Assembly (NCBI GenBank): GCA_022113835.1
Contig: JAILWY010000009.1
Location: 13,554,001-13,618,000, forward strand
Direction: 5' to 3'
Source of the DNA: Atopsyche davidsoni
Taxonomy: Eukaryota; Arthropoda; Insecta; Trichoptera; Hydrobiosidae
Length of the DNA: 64,000 nt
Positions 22,761-35,158 of the stretch are shown one piece after another. How positions within the stretch are numbered: position 1 is the stretch's first letter; each line of letters opens with the position of its first letter. Under the pieces are notes generated by a model. The model ran no database searches. It was not told the DNA's origin and saw nothing but the letters and a program-made list of their open reading frames with translations. The position numbers and the translations under genes are program-made.

Positions 22761-24272
22761 CAAGTTGCTTAATTTTATCTGGATGCTGCCCATTTTCTCT
22801 TTCTTGATACTCACATCACTTGATATAAGACATTATCTATACCCTACAAGAGTAGTCCGTCACCAACATTTAGCTTTGCTAAGACTTATTTGTGCTATCC
22901 ACAGTACCTACAGCACTTTTCAGCGGCGTTCACTCACCAACATATTAAAACGCACTTCGCTTCATTCGTCACAAAAAATATGTAATATGTTCAGTGATCC
23001 ATCTTTTAGGGTGTAATGGATATAAACCTTTCTTCTAAGTTGCAACTTTTTACTTTGCTAGGGTTAAGTTATGAGGGCCTGGTGACAGTGTGAGAGCTGC
23101 GGAGGTTGGGCCGTGTGACCTTCGCAGCCGACCTTTGGGCGCTACTGGAGTCGCATTATGTAAGGTCTTTTGACGGTCGACTCTTCTTTCATATTATTTA
23201 TTTTGTATCAAATATCATCATAAATAGACATTTTTCGCCTACTGGGATTTATTGACATTTCTAATTATACTTAAAAAAAATGATATGTTACTTTATTCAT
23301 TACGTATATGTTTTATTATTTTTTATACAAATTGAGAAATACACAAATATTTATATTCTAACAGGTTTTTTTGGGCGATCAAAGATAAATTTTTATGACC
23401 AAAATTGTTTACTTTCGAAATTAATACATTTACGTTTTTAAGTTTATTTTTAATTAACTGGCTTAGATTTAATTTTGGTTAGCTACTAACAAAAATACAT
23501 TAAACAATCTTAAAGTATGTTCTTGGGCGTATAAATTATAAATATCGGCGGTCAAAACCTAAAGTAATCTGTTATCATGAATTGGCACAAAATCCACCCA
23601 TGCGCTTCAAATTGTATAGCTTTTTTGTTTTTGTTTTATGAGTTACAGTTGACTTTTAATAATGAGCGATGTTCGATAAGGCTTTCAGTTAAGCTTGTGA
23701 ACATGAATTCACGTTCCTATAATAATTATAAATAATTACGTGGCTTATGCCTTCGACGTTGCTCTGATAAAAGCGCCTTAGCGCAAGACAAGTTCGGAGC
23801 CAGCAGGGAGCTGGTCGCACCACCCCAGCCCCTGCCAGGCGACTTCCGCCCCTGCACCCTCGCATTGTAAGCCCACAACCGATTACACGAAAAGCTGCTT
23901 ATCTACCTGCCCTGAGGTCTACCTGGGCCAATGAAGTTAGGATTAACGTTAATGTATGATTAATATTGCTAAGTTTATAATTTGTACGTTAAACTATTTT
24001 ATTTATATTATATATATATACATATATTTTATTGTTGAAATAAATTTTTTGCTAGTAAAAACACACAAAAAATACAATTTTGTTTGTTATTCATGATCAA
24101 TTTATTTTAATATCATTAAAATATCAGACATTTACTTTGTAAGAACGTCACTATAATTATTTTAATTACTTATTTTATAAATATTTCGTATAAATATACA
24201 ACATCGGATTACTAACTAGTCAAACTCTATTTGACACTATAATTATTAGAGCCTTCCATTACAACAAGTCCA
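22761..24272. other. Gene-free stretch with two GC islands
   Basis: GC islands are at about 23,040-23,170 and 23,740-23,960. The second has GGAGCCAGCAGGGAGCTGG followed by CCCCAGCCCCTGCC. Between them the sequence is AT-rich, with a TA run near 24,010. No coding frame is recognised. Confidence 0.45.
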
Positions 24273-24484
24273 GTTACTTGTTTTTTATCCGACCACCAAA
24301 AAACTTGTACCTAACCTTTTTTTTTTAACCTAACCTAACCTAACCCAACAAATCGAGCGGTCATGGAAATCTGCAATGAACGAAATAAACGCCACAACGG
24401 GACTCATCGTCGTATGATAGATTCTTATCTCTGCGAGTACATGTACATTAAAAAAATTTGGTGGTCGGATTAAAAACAAGTACC
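24273..24484. mobile_element. 212-bp MITE with perfect 8-bp target-site duplication
   Basis: The termini are inverted repeats of about 28 bp: GTTACTTGTTTTTTATCCGA from 24,273, and GGTACTTGTTTTTAATCCGA read on the minus strand from 24,484, both continuing CCACCAAA. CAAGTCCA flanks the element exactly at 24,265-24,272 and 24,485-24,492. An 8-bp duplication is typical of hAT and P elements, but the ends fit neither consensus clearly. A CCTAA array lies inside. The minus open frame 24,330-24,587 is a by-product. Confidence 0.85.
24327..24346. repeat. Short (CCTAA)n telomere-type array
   Basis: Three and a half CCTAA units follow a T-run inside the MITE. Its complement, GGTTAGGTTAGG, occurs at 24,552-24,563 just outside. 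TTAGG is the ancestral insect telomere repeat. The array is far too short to be a telomere. Confidence 0.7.
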
Positions 24485-27400
24485 CAAGTCCAAAAGCGTA
24501 CGTTCTCCTTATAACAATTTTTTTTTTATATATATACATTTTTTTTTCTATGGTTAGGTTAGGTATATATTCAAGCTGTTCCATCATTACACCATACGTG
24601 GCAAGAATTCTCTTCAGCGCTCGCAGGTTTCATAATGAAAGTATGTTCGTGCTCGATCAACTCGTGACACGTTTGGCGTGAGCGCTAATAGACGCGCTCT
24701 CGCCGCCATTGCTATAACTACCGACGGCGCACAATGGTTTCAATTAAAATTCTAGTGGCACATGACGGTTTTTTGGAAAATTTCGTACATTTTTTTAGTG
24801 ATATAGCTTACCAAGAACAGACGGGTATGATTTAAAATACCCTTTATTTATGATGCTACGATAGCAGCCACCGTATTTTCGACGACTTAAGAATTCCTTT
24901 AAAAGGCGATTAAAAATATATTATTATTTTATATCAAGCTATTTTTATTTTATGTAATACTCTAACGAATAAATTTATATAACAAACTTTGCTCCAGCCG
25001 AACCTCTGTGCGGCGTTCTGCTCCATCGCTGATGTCACGTCGCGTCACGCTTGCCTCGCCATTAAATCGACATAAGCGTTTAGCGAAGAGCATTGTCATT
25101 TTAAAAGTGAATTAAGAAAAAAATATATATGCAATCAGGCATTCGTGAAATATGAACTCTCCACTGCTTCGTCATATAATGACGAGCACCTCTATTTATC
25201 GACTACAAGGTCCCGAGTTCTAAACAGGCTTTAAATTATTACTGACTTTGGTTAATTAGAACTAATTAGTTAATTATACTAATTTCATTGCATAAAACGT
25301 TTGATCTTTTTCTTTGTACAACAGAATTGAAAAAATCGAGATAGACGAACATTTCATAATTAAAACTCATTGTTCGTTTAGCGATTAATCTATCCATTGA
25401 ACTGCGAGGTGGTGAGGTCATGTCAATACCCGGTGCATATTAAATCCGAGCATATTTCTCATTTACTTTCACAATGACAGTGCACTCCACACTCTTCGAG
25501 GCTCACTTCAGATCCATTTCAACTTGGCAACAATTAACATATTCTGATAGTTGAAACCCCGCGGTTCGTATTAATTAAAGAGGCAATTGTGCTCTGAGCC
25601 CGCCACGTGCCAAGCTGGGCCGGTCGGCTCCGGCCCTGGCCCCGAGGATTTGCCTTTAAACAATCCGAACAATACTTGATTAGGCACTCAAAGCGAAGTA
25701 AGCGGATATGGGGAAATTGAAATGTTCGCATAAGTACGTGGATCTTGCTCCTGAATGCTGTTGTATTTCAATTCGAGATAGTTTCCCTCTTTGTATTCGT
25801 TTGAATCGTTTTTAGATTTAACGATGTCTTGTCAATTGCTCAAATTGTATTAAAAAAAATAATTGCTTATTAAAAATTAATTAGACTCGTTTTTTGATTT
25901 AATGAAGTTTCAGCAATTGGTCTAATTGTATGGAAAAGACGAACAATGTTTTTGAATATTAATTTATAAAGGCTTCCTAAAACCTGGATGTAAAATATTA
26001 TTTTATGATTAAATAAAAATACAACAGACATAAACCAATTAATCTTTTTTGGAAATGTAAATTGTATATTTTTAATAATTTAATCCTTAAGATAAGCATT
26101 TTGTTTGTAGCATTTTGGTATGTGAAGCATTTTGTCTTTTATAAGATAAGTGATCTTTAACGTGCTATCATATGATGCCACTTAACAGAAGCAATGAGGT
26201 ATGGAAGTGTATATATAAAATAATATTTTGCAAAATATTATTCCCATAGAATTTTCTTTAAGCTGAATATAATGTGAAACTCAGCCTTTACAGGAAACAG
26301 GTTGGATATATTGATAACAATAAAAACAACTTCCGCGGTCACTCGAGCCGAACGATATTTCCCGGCAAATATATTTCGGCATTAAATTAAACTGCGGCCA
26401 TATAAATAAATATGGCCAGAACAAACACTCAAGCGAATGGCGGGAGATGTAATAGAAATGGAGACAAACAGTGCGAAGATGTGCTTTTTGTAAGATTAAA
26501 CTCTGAGGCCACGAGACGGAAGGGAGCCATTACGCTCATTCCGCTGTCATTCGTCCTGTTGTTCGGGCTTTATTTACATTCTTTGCCCTTTTCCTACCAA
26601 ATGAAACGGGCCGCGTGCAATATATCAACGCTGACTCCGTCCCCTCAGCCCTGGCTCTCTCGGCCGGCCTCATCAGGCCCGGATTAACGGCGGCGCAAAT
26701 GGGTCGACTGCCCTGGGCCTCCGTCTCGGGGGGCCTCGCAATTCGACCGTTGCCTTTACAACCAATTATCAAAGTCCCCGCTTCAAGCTTCGTTATCTCG
26801 ACGAATTGCAGCCCGTTTAATGTTATTTCTGACGTTAAGCTATGAAATACTCCTTTAAGTATAGTTTGATGTATATCACTCGCATAAAATTAGCAATATG
26901 CGGTACTCGCTGTCCAAATTAAATTATGATTAAAAAAATCTGTCTTGCATGAGGCGCTCACTGTTACTCAAGAAAACCGTCCGCAAAGTCATTGAATACT
27001 TACGTGCCCTCACCTGTAAACCTTCCACAGGTGGTAAAGGCACGATAATGAAATACAATTTTTTAAAGTTTTCCTACGATATATTCTTACAAAACTCGTA
27101 TTCTATATTGTCACGGAATCAATATTATCTATAGGGGCACCGAGGTTTCTGATTACCAAAAACGCCATTCGGAGACTCAAAATTTCGAAACAATTGACCA
27201 AAATTATGCATCGTAACACTTTTTTATAAAAATTAGAATCAAATACCTAAAATATAAAATATGCATCTCCATTTAACAAAAAAAATAAATTGTGTTGTTG
27301 ATTTTAGTGTATTGATTATTGATTGTAAAATAACAACGTCAGAATCTGTCACCAAAGCTCGTGAATTCTTTAGCCTCGACAGTTGCGGCAAAATAAACCT

Positions 27401-27806
27401 TTATTCTGTAAAACGCCATAATAGGAATTATTTATATATTTTTTGCCCTCGCCTTCGTACCAGCCGAGGGTACCAGCCCCCGGCCCTTCCGTGGACACGC
27501 AGTGGAGTTGATCCGCTTCAGAACAGCAGTAAGCCTTTGAGCGCTCTTCTCCCACTCGGCGGGGCGGCGCGTCCCAATCAGCGAGAGTAATCTTTATCAA
27601 AATATTTAAGTACCTCCAGGAGTATTTTCACGACAGATCAATAGACCAGGTAAACACACCGGAATTTCTGTTTATATAGATATTAAATTTTTTTAAATTT
27701 TAAGACATGGTTATCAATAACTTTCATATGTTATATAGCTTAGTAGTACACACAATTATTTAATATTAAATAATCAAATACCCTTGCTTGTCTTGATAAT
27801 TTTGAG
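24485..27806. other. Gene-free stretch dense in GC islands
   Basis: Islands lie at about 24,590-24,780, 24,990-25,110, 25,400-25,760, 26,330-26,860, 26,950-27,060 and 27,330-27,650. The 25.6-kb island has a CACGTG E-box (25,603) and an inverted pair GGGCCGG/CCGGCCC (25,617-25,623 and 25,630-25,636). The 26.4-26.8 kb island has frames open on both strands (26,412-26,687 plus, 26,536-26,772 minus, 26,615-26,845 plus). None shows a domain, so no gene is called. Confidence 0.45.
26396..26417. promoter_or_regulatory. 22-bp AT-cored palindrome with TATA-like centre
   Basis: GGCCATAT (26,396-26,403) and ATATGGCC (26,410-26,417) are perfect inverted arms around AAATAA, and TATAAATA (26,401-26,408) spans the centre. 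This could be a binding site for an AT-core dimeric factor of CArG/MEF2 type, or a TATA box. The nearest ATG (26,412) overlaps it, so it is not a conventional promoter for that frame. Confidence 0.3.
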
Positions 27807-28092
27807 CATAAGTTCCCAACCTTTTATTGACCACCTTGACAAGAAAAAAAAATTCTAACGCCCCCCGTTATAATTTTTTTCTGTATATTTTTTATTGCTG
27901 CCCAGGTAAAAAAAAAAATTTGTTCGTGTTTTTTTGATCATTTTCTGTTTTTTTTTTGTGAAAAATCTACTGCACAAATCAAAAATATTTAAATGCAAAA
28001 AGTTCATTCATTTTCCCTTGGACCCGCCACCGCCCCCTTGGAAAGCTCCAGCGCCCACTGGAGGGCGGTACCGCCCCCGTTGGGAACCTATG
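27807..28092. mobile_element. hAT-like MITE with near-perfect 8-bp duplication
   Basis: The left end CATAAGTTCCCAACC (27,807) and the right end, on the minus strand from 28,092, CATAGGTTCCCAACG form a hAT-style terminal repeat. Flanks are ATTTTGAG (27,799-27,806) and ATTTAGAG (28,093-28,100), 7 of 8 identical. Just inside the ends lie T/A-rich and CCGCCCCC-rich segments. At about 27,935-28,003 there is similarity to the 21,045-21,120 part of the 10.7-kb foldback family, suggesting a nested insertion or shared module. No transposase is present. Confidence 0.8.
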
Positions 28093-31000
28093 ATTTAGAG
28101 TATTCTGGTTTGATTCCCATCCCAATAGGCCCTAGTATGATCTGTAACATCTAACGTTTATTTCAGTTAAGACAGTACAATCCAAATAATTTTCTTCTCT
28201 ATGAGAGACTATAATGTCAAGAAAAGTGATTATTGAATATGAGCATGCACAGGTGCTATGTGAAACCTTTCACACTACCTAACCTCCGCACTTGACAAAA
28301 ACACAATAGAGCCTGCAAAGTATGTATTTTGTCGTCGCTGGGTTTATTCGAAGAATAATAACATAGCGATGATTTCTATAATAAAAGAGATGAATATTAC
28401 CAGCAAATCTCTCAAAGTAAAAAGGGTAAAGGAATTTATTACATCCTTTTGAAAATTTGCAGGGAGAAAATATTAGATCTATGCTAAGCTGCAGTTCAAA
28501 TCTATGTGTGTGGCAGAGTTAGGGTCTCCACCCACGCGAAAGTATATTTAATCATATGAGTTTTGTTAAAAAGTAAATCATATACATCAATTTAGTTACT
28601 CGCTCGATACTTGGGATTATCTTGAACCTCCGATGACAAGCCCGATGCCGTAAGTCGCTGACAAGGCATTATTTATTTGTCGGCCACTTAGTCATAATGG
28701 GCTCCGCATTAAATATGCACGGGGCTGGGTCCAGCGCACCCCTCCCCCGGGGGGAGAGTGGGGTCCTTTGTAGCCGGGCCTCCCACGTGCTCGGATCATA
28801 AGCCAATGTGCGTGGATTATTGTGAGTGGGAGCGAGACGGCCATATATCTGTCAAGATAGTGACATCGTTATATTTGATTCTTTTAGTAGATTATATTGT
28901 CTCTTGGATGTGATATATTATATGATTATAACCGCCGAGTTTGTGTAGGTGGAAAATAAGTACAGTTATGATCGTTTGTAAATCTTTCAAGCAATTTATA
29001 ACTTCACATTAAATCGAAATTTCATTTAATTTCAAATTTGATAAAAAAAATTCTAAAATAACATGATTTTTATTTAAAGAGTAAATATTTTCCACTTTTA
29101 TCAAATAACCATAGGTATCAAAATTAAATATAAAATCTGTTTTCTAAGATTCAAACCAACAAACTCTGGATTTATTATCGTGGTACCTAAACTAATTATC
29201 CAGTAAGCGAACTGAATGCTTCTTTTATTTGCACTTAAATTTAGTGCTCTTAGTTTCAAATTATCCGTAATTTCGCCGTTGAAATGTCTTCTGGTAAACT
29301 CCGCCGGAACACAAGGTTGGCATGTTGAATAGATCCTATCTATGCTTTTATAATCCAGGGCCCTTTATAGAGCATCTACCCCACGTGAAAATCCTATTTC
29401 AGGCTCCATACACATCATACAGAATGAAAAATACCCGCGTATTTCACGGATATGGTGCCAGGTGGCTCTTTACTCTTTGCTCTCTGCTGAAAAAACTTAT
29501 TTTTTTCGTTTAAAATATTCTCGCGATATCTAGAAAAAATCTCAAAGAACTACTTTTTTTACGACGCGCTCTCTTAGTCGGATCTAGAATATTTATATGT
29601 CAATATGAACAATTTATACATTAGATATTTTTTTATTTAAATTTTTAAATTTTTGATAGGATGTCATCTACTCACTTTAATTTACTTTACTTTGTGTGAA
29701 ATACGAACATAAATTCGTCATTATAACTAGTGAGAAAATGAAAATTGTTCATTCATCCCTTAATTATTTTTTTTATGTGTAATAATTTATTTCAATCTGG
29801 GTATCGATATTATAAATATTAAATATAACAACAAAAACGTCTGTGAAATGAATATAACTTCACAGATGAGATAGCCACAAGTCGATCAGCAGGCGAGACC
29901 TGATCTCCTGTCGCACCTGGTGGCGTCCATAAAATAGCGGCGATACGATAAGGCGTCCGTAGAAGCAAAATGTCCGCCGCACCGCTGCGCATGTTAATCT
30001 GCACACGTCACATTTGTTAAATAATGCAGGACGGGATTAACATGGGAGCACAAAACCAGTCTCTGCAAAGTTCCACTGCATTTTCACTGTGTGGACTCGC
30101 CAGGAGCTCCCTCGCGCACATCACCTGCTGAAAGCAAAACATTTAAATAGCCTGCCGTTGTGAACCTTTTACACTTCATTTTTTTGCACTTGTGAATTGT
30201 GTGAGTACCTAAAAAATTCTAGATTCTTATATTTTTCATTAATTAGATTTACAATAGTTCTTAAGGTATGGTGTGTAATTTATTCATACTAGTCCATCCC
30301 ATAATTCATAAATGTGGTATAATAAAAGTGATTCATCGTTTTACCTGGTTGAAATATCTATATAATAAAAAATATGTTTATAATATTAATAAATAATCAC
30401 CGAATTGTAAAAAACTATAAATTCACAAAGCTTTTTATCACCACGTAAGATAAGACACACGTATATAATATTTGAGTAATTCAAATCAACTACCCAAATA
30501 TTGTAAAGAATGAAAAATATTGAATAATAAGCACTGGGAAGTTACACGTGCACTTAATTAATATTTTTTTGTCTTTAATATAATACTATATACATTATGA
30601 GAGAAGCTTTAAAAAAAGGTAAAAACAAACCAAAAATTAGCTATAAATTAATCGTAGAGGTGGAAATACATTTTGTTTTCTGGGGTAAAGCTGATTTAAC
30701 ATAATAACACCTGTCATTATTCCGGGTGTTTATCTCAGCCATGGTGTTAGTTATATTAGACTAAAAATTAATTTGTGTACTCCACTGAGTTTTTTTATAG
30801 CTCACGACTTGTATCATTAATAAAACTAGGTATATATCATCTTCAAGTGGTACAGTATTTTTTTAAACTTATTATTTCTGTACCTTGTCTCAATTTAGTT
30901 TCCAGGGACCACATAAATACTTTTATGTAGTAAACACATAAAAATGTTTCTGTTTGAACTCTTATTTTAAAAAGTTTAATTACTAATTTTTTTCAGATTT

Positions 31001-31920
31001 TGTTTTATTTTAGGTTTGATTTTTGAATCCCCCTCACATTTAAAAGAGTGAAATATTAATTCTACAATCTATACCAAAATTCTAGACTTCTTTGATTTCC
31101 TCTTTAAACTTTTATTAATTTAAAATGTATGTTTTATGAACCGAAATCGTAAAATCAAATTGGAGAATTTTGATCACAAACATTCAAGTCACGGAATCAG
31201 CCAATCTTAGATTTACATTCATTTTAAAATTTAACAAGATAAATTAATGAGATACTTTTTCCAGTTTAAAACGAAAATATAAAAATCAAATTATTATTTT
31301 TAATGTTTAAAATTAACTGTAATTGCGTCGTACGACCAATTGTTATTTCTATAGCCACTTGGATTTTATATAACTTTTATTGTTTTTGGTTAACAGACAA
31401 TGACGACTAAATAATAATTATTTGTATGAGAGTGTTGGGTTAAGTAGTTATATATATCATAGATTCAAAATAATTGTTAACATTTTTCTAACAAAAGCCG
31501 TATAATAATAGTCACTAGGTCACAGTCACACAGTTTCGTCACTCGGTGGTTACTTTTTATAAAGCAAAGTGAGTTTGAATGCGCATACATATTAACCGAG
31601 AATCAAATGTCAGTTTATTTTTTTGTCTGCATGTACTTTCAGCTGCGCTAAGAGTTAATTTTATTACCATATAAATTTGTAATATATAGTTTCAGTTTCC
31701 AGTTTGGCATATCCTTTGTCACCATTGGTGCACATGGTGTCCGTAATTTATGTTTTAAATGCAAAAGCAATCCGGCATGTGCAGTATATAGAGCGGTCAT
31801 TTATCCATCAATTCATAGAAGCTAGAATCGCTGCCAACTGGCATGTAAAGCGTATCGCTTAGATGTTAAATACGAAGTTCCGAGCTTGATTATTGAGTTT
31901 CTGTAAAGCGCAATTTTGAT
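28093..31920. other. Gene-free stretch with several GC islands
   Basis: GC islands are at about 28,620-28,860 (with CCCCTCCCCCGGGGGGAG and a CACGTG), 29,250-29,490, 29,860-30,140 and a weaker one at 31,490-31,910. GGTTTGATTCCC near 28,110 resembles a mutated B-box but lies in no tRNA fold. Frames at 29,322-29,513 and 29,819-30,004 show no domain. The rest is AT-rich. Confidence 0.45.
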
Positions 31921-31980
31921 AATGATTAAGTGCATTTTTTCAAATATTGAAATTGATTAAAGAAACTCTTAGAAAAATAT
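31921..31980. repeat. Single-arm copy of the 45.0-kb hairpin repeat
   Basis: This 60-bp segment aligns with the left arm of the hairpin at 45,017-45,079, sharing GATTAAAGAAACTC-type and AGAAAAATAT words with about 10 differences. It ends at the same AGAAAAATAT boundary. Only one arm is present. It shows that the arm is dispersed. Confidence 0.6.
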
Positions 31981-32238
31981 CATCGTGATTTGTGTGGCCG
32001 GTGCATTACCAATTATACCAACGAATCACTAGTACTAAGCAATACTTTTTAACAATCATCCTATAAGTGAAACAACGTACTTATTATGCCAATTAAATAT
32101 TGTGTGACTTGCAATACTAGACTTTTAACCCAAAGTACTGAGTGAAGCATTTAAATCCGATCTGGATATTTTTAAAGTCTATTTAATTAAGCTAATATAC
32201 GCACTTAAATATATTATTGATTTTTTTATAAAAAATTT
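31981..32238. other. AT-rich non-coding stretch
   Basis: No gene or repeat is recognised between the single-arm hairpin copy and the SINE fragment. Confidence 0.5.
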
Positions 32239-32315
32239 ACTTAATCATTAACAATCAATAAAACCTGTATAGGCAAAATCGTACTTCCTGTGAGACGGTC
32301 TTCACAAAAAATCAA
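32239..32315 (+). repeat. SINE body fragment, second copy
   Basis: This is nearly identical to 9795-9870 (about 71 of 76 positions plus one extra A), including ATCGTACTT and TGTGAGACGGTCTTCACA. The tRNA-like head found in the first copy is absent upstream, so this is a 5'-truncated copy. Confidence 0.7.
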
Positions 32316-34919
32316 TAATAAAACGTAATTTTCTTACCACGGAGTATATCCACATCTTAAAACACCTTCATTGTAAATTATTGTAAACGCTTTCTTAAAT
32401 ATGAGATATTAATAGAAAATCTTAAGTCTAAGCCTATGACTTCCTAACTTGGAACAATCCTATTATATTTAATTGAACTAATTATTTGGTTTTAAATCTA
32501 AATACAAATAAACATACTTTGTCTCTAATGATCTAGTTACGAAATTTCGTTTCATGTTATATTTAACGTGTTGTATTTCATGGGCGCAATCGAAGTATTC
32601 TTTGATGATGTCAGTCTTCAAAGGTTTCGCCGCCCTTCCCTCTCTGCGGCCTGTCCGCCCACTAATCCCAGCCCTGGGCGCACAGATCTCCACACAGATC
32701 CCACCCAAGTCTCACTTACTCGCCATAGACAACTTCCTCTTTGGCTGTTATGCTCTCTGCCAAAGAAAACTTCTCGGTATGACCGGTTGGAATAGGGATA
32801 TTAATTACTAGGATTGGATGAAGGGGTCGTATTAGTTTGCTTTGTATTTGCATTACATTGTGGAAACTAATTATATGTTTAACGAAGTACTACAATTTCC
32901 ATGCATTTCCTCGCTTAAATACAGAGTTCGATCAAAGCATCGATCAATAATATTTTCATTATAACTATTCAACAAGTACAAAATTAAAAAAATAAATAAA
33001 CGATTACCAACCGACATTCTTTCTGCATTATTATACTAAGGCGTATAAAAAATGTTGTTATATTCTAGCGATTGGCATCATATTTATCTGCAGTTACCTA
33101 CGATGTGGCGTTTTATATAACATTTTCAAAACGTGATTTATTTCTTACTAAAATCCATATTACACGCTGTTAAACGGTTAAAATTTACTACGATTATAAA
33201 ACTTTTATCGTCGTTTAAAATGTGAGACAATCTGTAACCTACAGATTTGTATCGAATAATCGTGCAATGAGGGCACTTGTCCCGCCCTGCTCGCTTCCCT
33301 ACATAATAATATGAAGCTCCTGGGGGAAGCTCTTATTTCTGAAGGCTTCTAATTCTTCCCCAGCCTCGCTTTGTTTTTCAGCTCCTCAAACGTTGGAAGT
33401 TTTAACAGCTTTGCTTTATTTCTTATATAATTGTCTTCCTGTTTAAACTTTTTATTTGTGTTCTCCAACTTGTATAAATTGTGAGATGTTTTAATGAATG
33501 TATGCGTTTTTCTTTGTCCTTGTCTCCCGTTTTACTTTTGCTAAAGAGTATCCTCGAAGTACAGAAAATTGTTACAACTTTGGAATCTTGATTAGAACTT
33601 TGGATAATTAAATCTTATTTATGTGACGTTATAATTAAAATGTTTGTATTTATCTGATATTTTTGACTCGTTGAAAAAATAATATCATTTCTTAATTCAA
33701 GACGTTTGTGACATTATAAAAATTAGATTACCAATTGCCTTACTTTTTGATTGCGATTTAAATTTAAAAAAAAAATTATTGCAAAAATTCGACATCTCGC
33801 TGAACATAGGTGTAAATAAAAATATGTTGATAAATCTATGTCTTTTTATTCTCATTTAGCTATTTTTTCTCATGTGAATGAATGTGTAGATCAATAGCTC
33901 TAAAAAATGCTATGAACATTGACCATTAAACCTATTTTTTTTAAACCATTAAACCTCATCAATCTGAATTAATATTAATGTAAATTTATTAAATTTCTAT
34001 AATAGACGTCTATTTTTTATTTATAATTTATTTCACCGTATTTTTTGGTTTTCATAATTTTCATTTATAATTTAATATTTAAATTTACTTTAAATTTATT
34101 TTTAATTTATTTGATTTATCGTATTACTTACGACAATTTTTGATTTTTAATATCTCTTATCTTTTTTTAGATCTTTATTCAAATACAATTCATGCTGTTA
34201 TCCATTTCTCAGCCTAGAGGCCATTATGAATCAGTGGGTATATAATCGGGATATCTCGCCGGCGTTTCTCTTTATTTCGTTGTATTGTTTCTCTGTGAAC
34301 TTAGTAATCTAAAATTGAGTCCCTTTGATGGGGAGGAGGCTTTGTAGAGATCTTTGATTTCTCCCCTCCCTTTAATGCTGCATTATTAACACTCAATGCC
34401 TCTCAATTAGCCAAGGGATCAAAAATACTAGTGCCCTGTGGACTTTCAGCTGAACAACTAGCTTTGGGTTACAGTCCTTATTTCCTGTTTTGCAATTAAA
34501 TTATTTTTAACATGTTTTTTCAGCTTTTTATGTACACTTATTTGTTTAGTCATTTCTTAAAACACTGCCGTCATATATTTATTTTCATTTTATATGACTT
34601 AACGCCTCAAAAGCTTTAAAAATGTTCTTGACTACATGCATTAAATAGCTTAAAACGCTTAAATGAATGGCTCTAAAAGAAAAGGTTTTTTGTTAATTTT
34701 AATTAAATATTGATATATATGATTAAAAAATTCATGAAACCACCCCAATGCAGCATTTCCTTGCTAAGAATTAACTTAAGTTTAGTTAGATGTATAATTT
34801 AATGAATTGTTTAAGGTTTAATGTTTTTCAAAATAACAAATTCCCCCCATCATTACATTCCATGTCAGCTTGTAAACAACAATAACAATATTTCGATTTT
34901 TCTTTTCATCTCTCTGCAG
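32316..34919. other. Gene-free stretch with GC islands
   Basis: Islands are at about 32,570-32,830, 33,250-33,420 and 34,200-34,490. The first contains ACAGATCTCCACACAGATCC, a short tandem of ACAGATC. Frames at 32,478-32,811 overlap on both strands and are not called. The rest is very AT-rich. Confidence 0.45.
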
Positions 34920-35158
34920 CGGTGTGCTGAGGTAACAAAAAATCCAAAACAAGTGATCAATGATCGAAGCCTTACTTTCTTATCCCTCGAATACATCCGC
35001 AAGTATATTAAACACCGTTTAACGCGCTTGGGCAACTCACAATTCGACTATTAAGAAAACTTTCCGATCTCGTTTGGACTTTTCCCCTCTCCACTAACTA
35101 CTCCTAGTGCTGGCTTACCAACTTAAGGCTAAATAAATGCTTGGAGTAAAAAAAAAAG
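34920..35158 (+). other. Possible 3'-terminal exon or processed retrocopy end
   Basis: A pyrimidine-rich tract ending CATCTCTCTGCAG (AG at 34,918-34,919) could be a splice acceptor. It is followed by 44 open codons to a TAA (35,052-35,054). About 80 bases on there is AATAAA (35,132-35,137) and, 10 bases further, ten A's encoded in the genome (35,148-35,157). A genomic A-run after a polyadenylation signal suggests a retroposed end. The acceptor suggests a true exon. I recognise no protein family and found no flanking duplication. It may be chance. Confidence 0.2.

Noticed and set aside
24327..24563. Interstitial telomere
   Set aside because: Only three and a half CCTAA units plus a two-unit inverse copy, too short for a fused or relic telomere.
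26412..26845. Overlapping 76-91 codon frames on both strands
   Set aside because: Simultaneously open frames on both strands in a GC island are expected from low stop frequency. No domain or splice context is seen.
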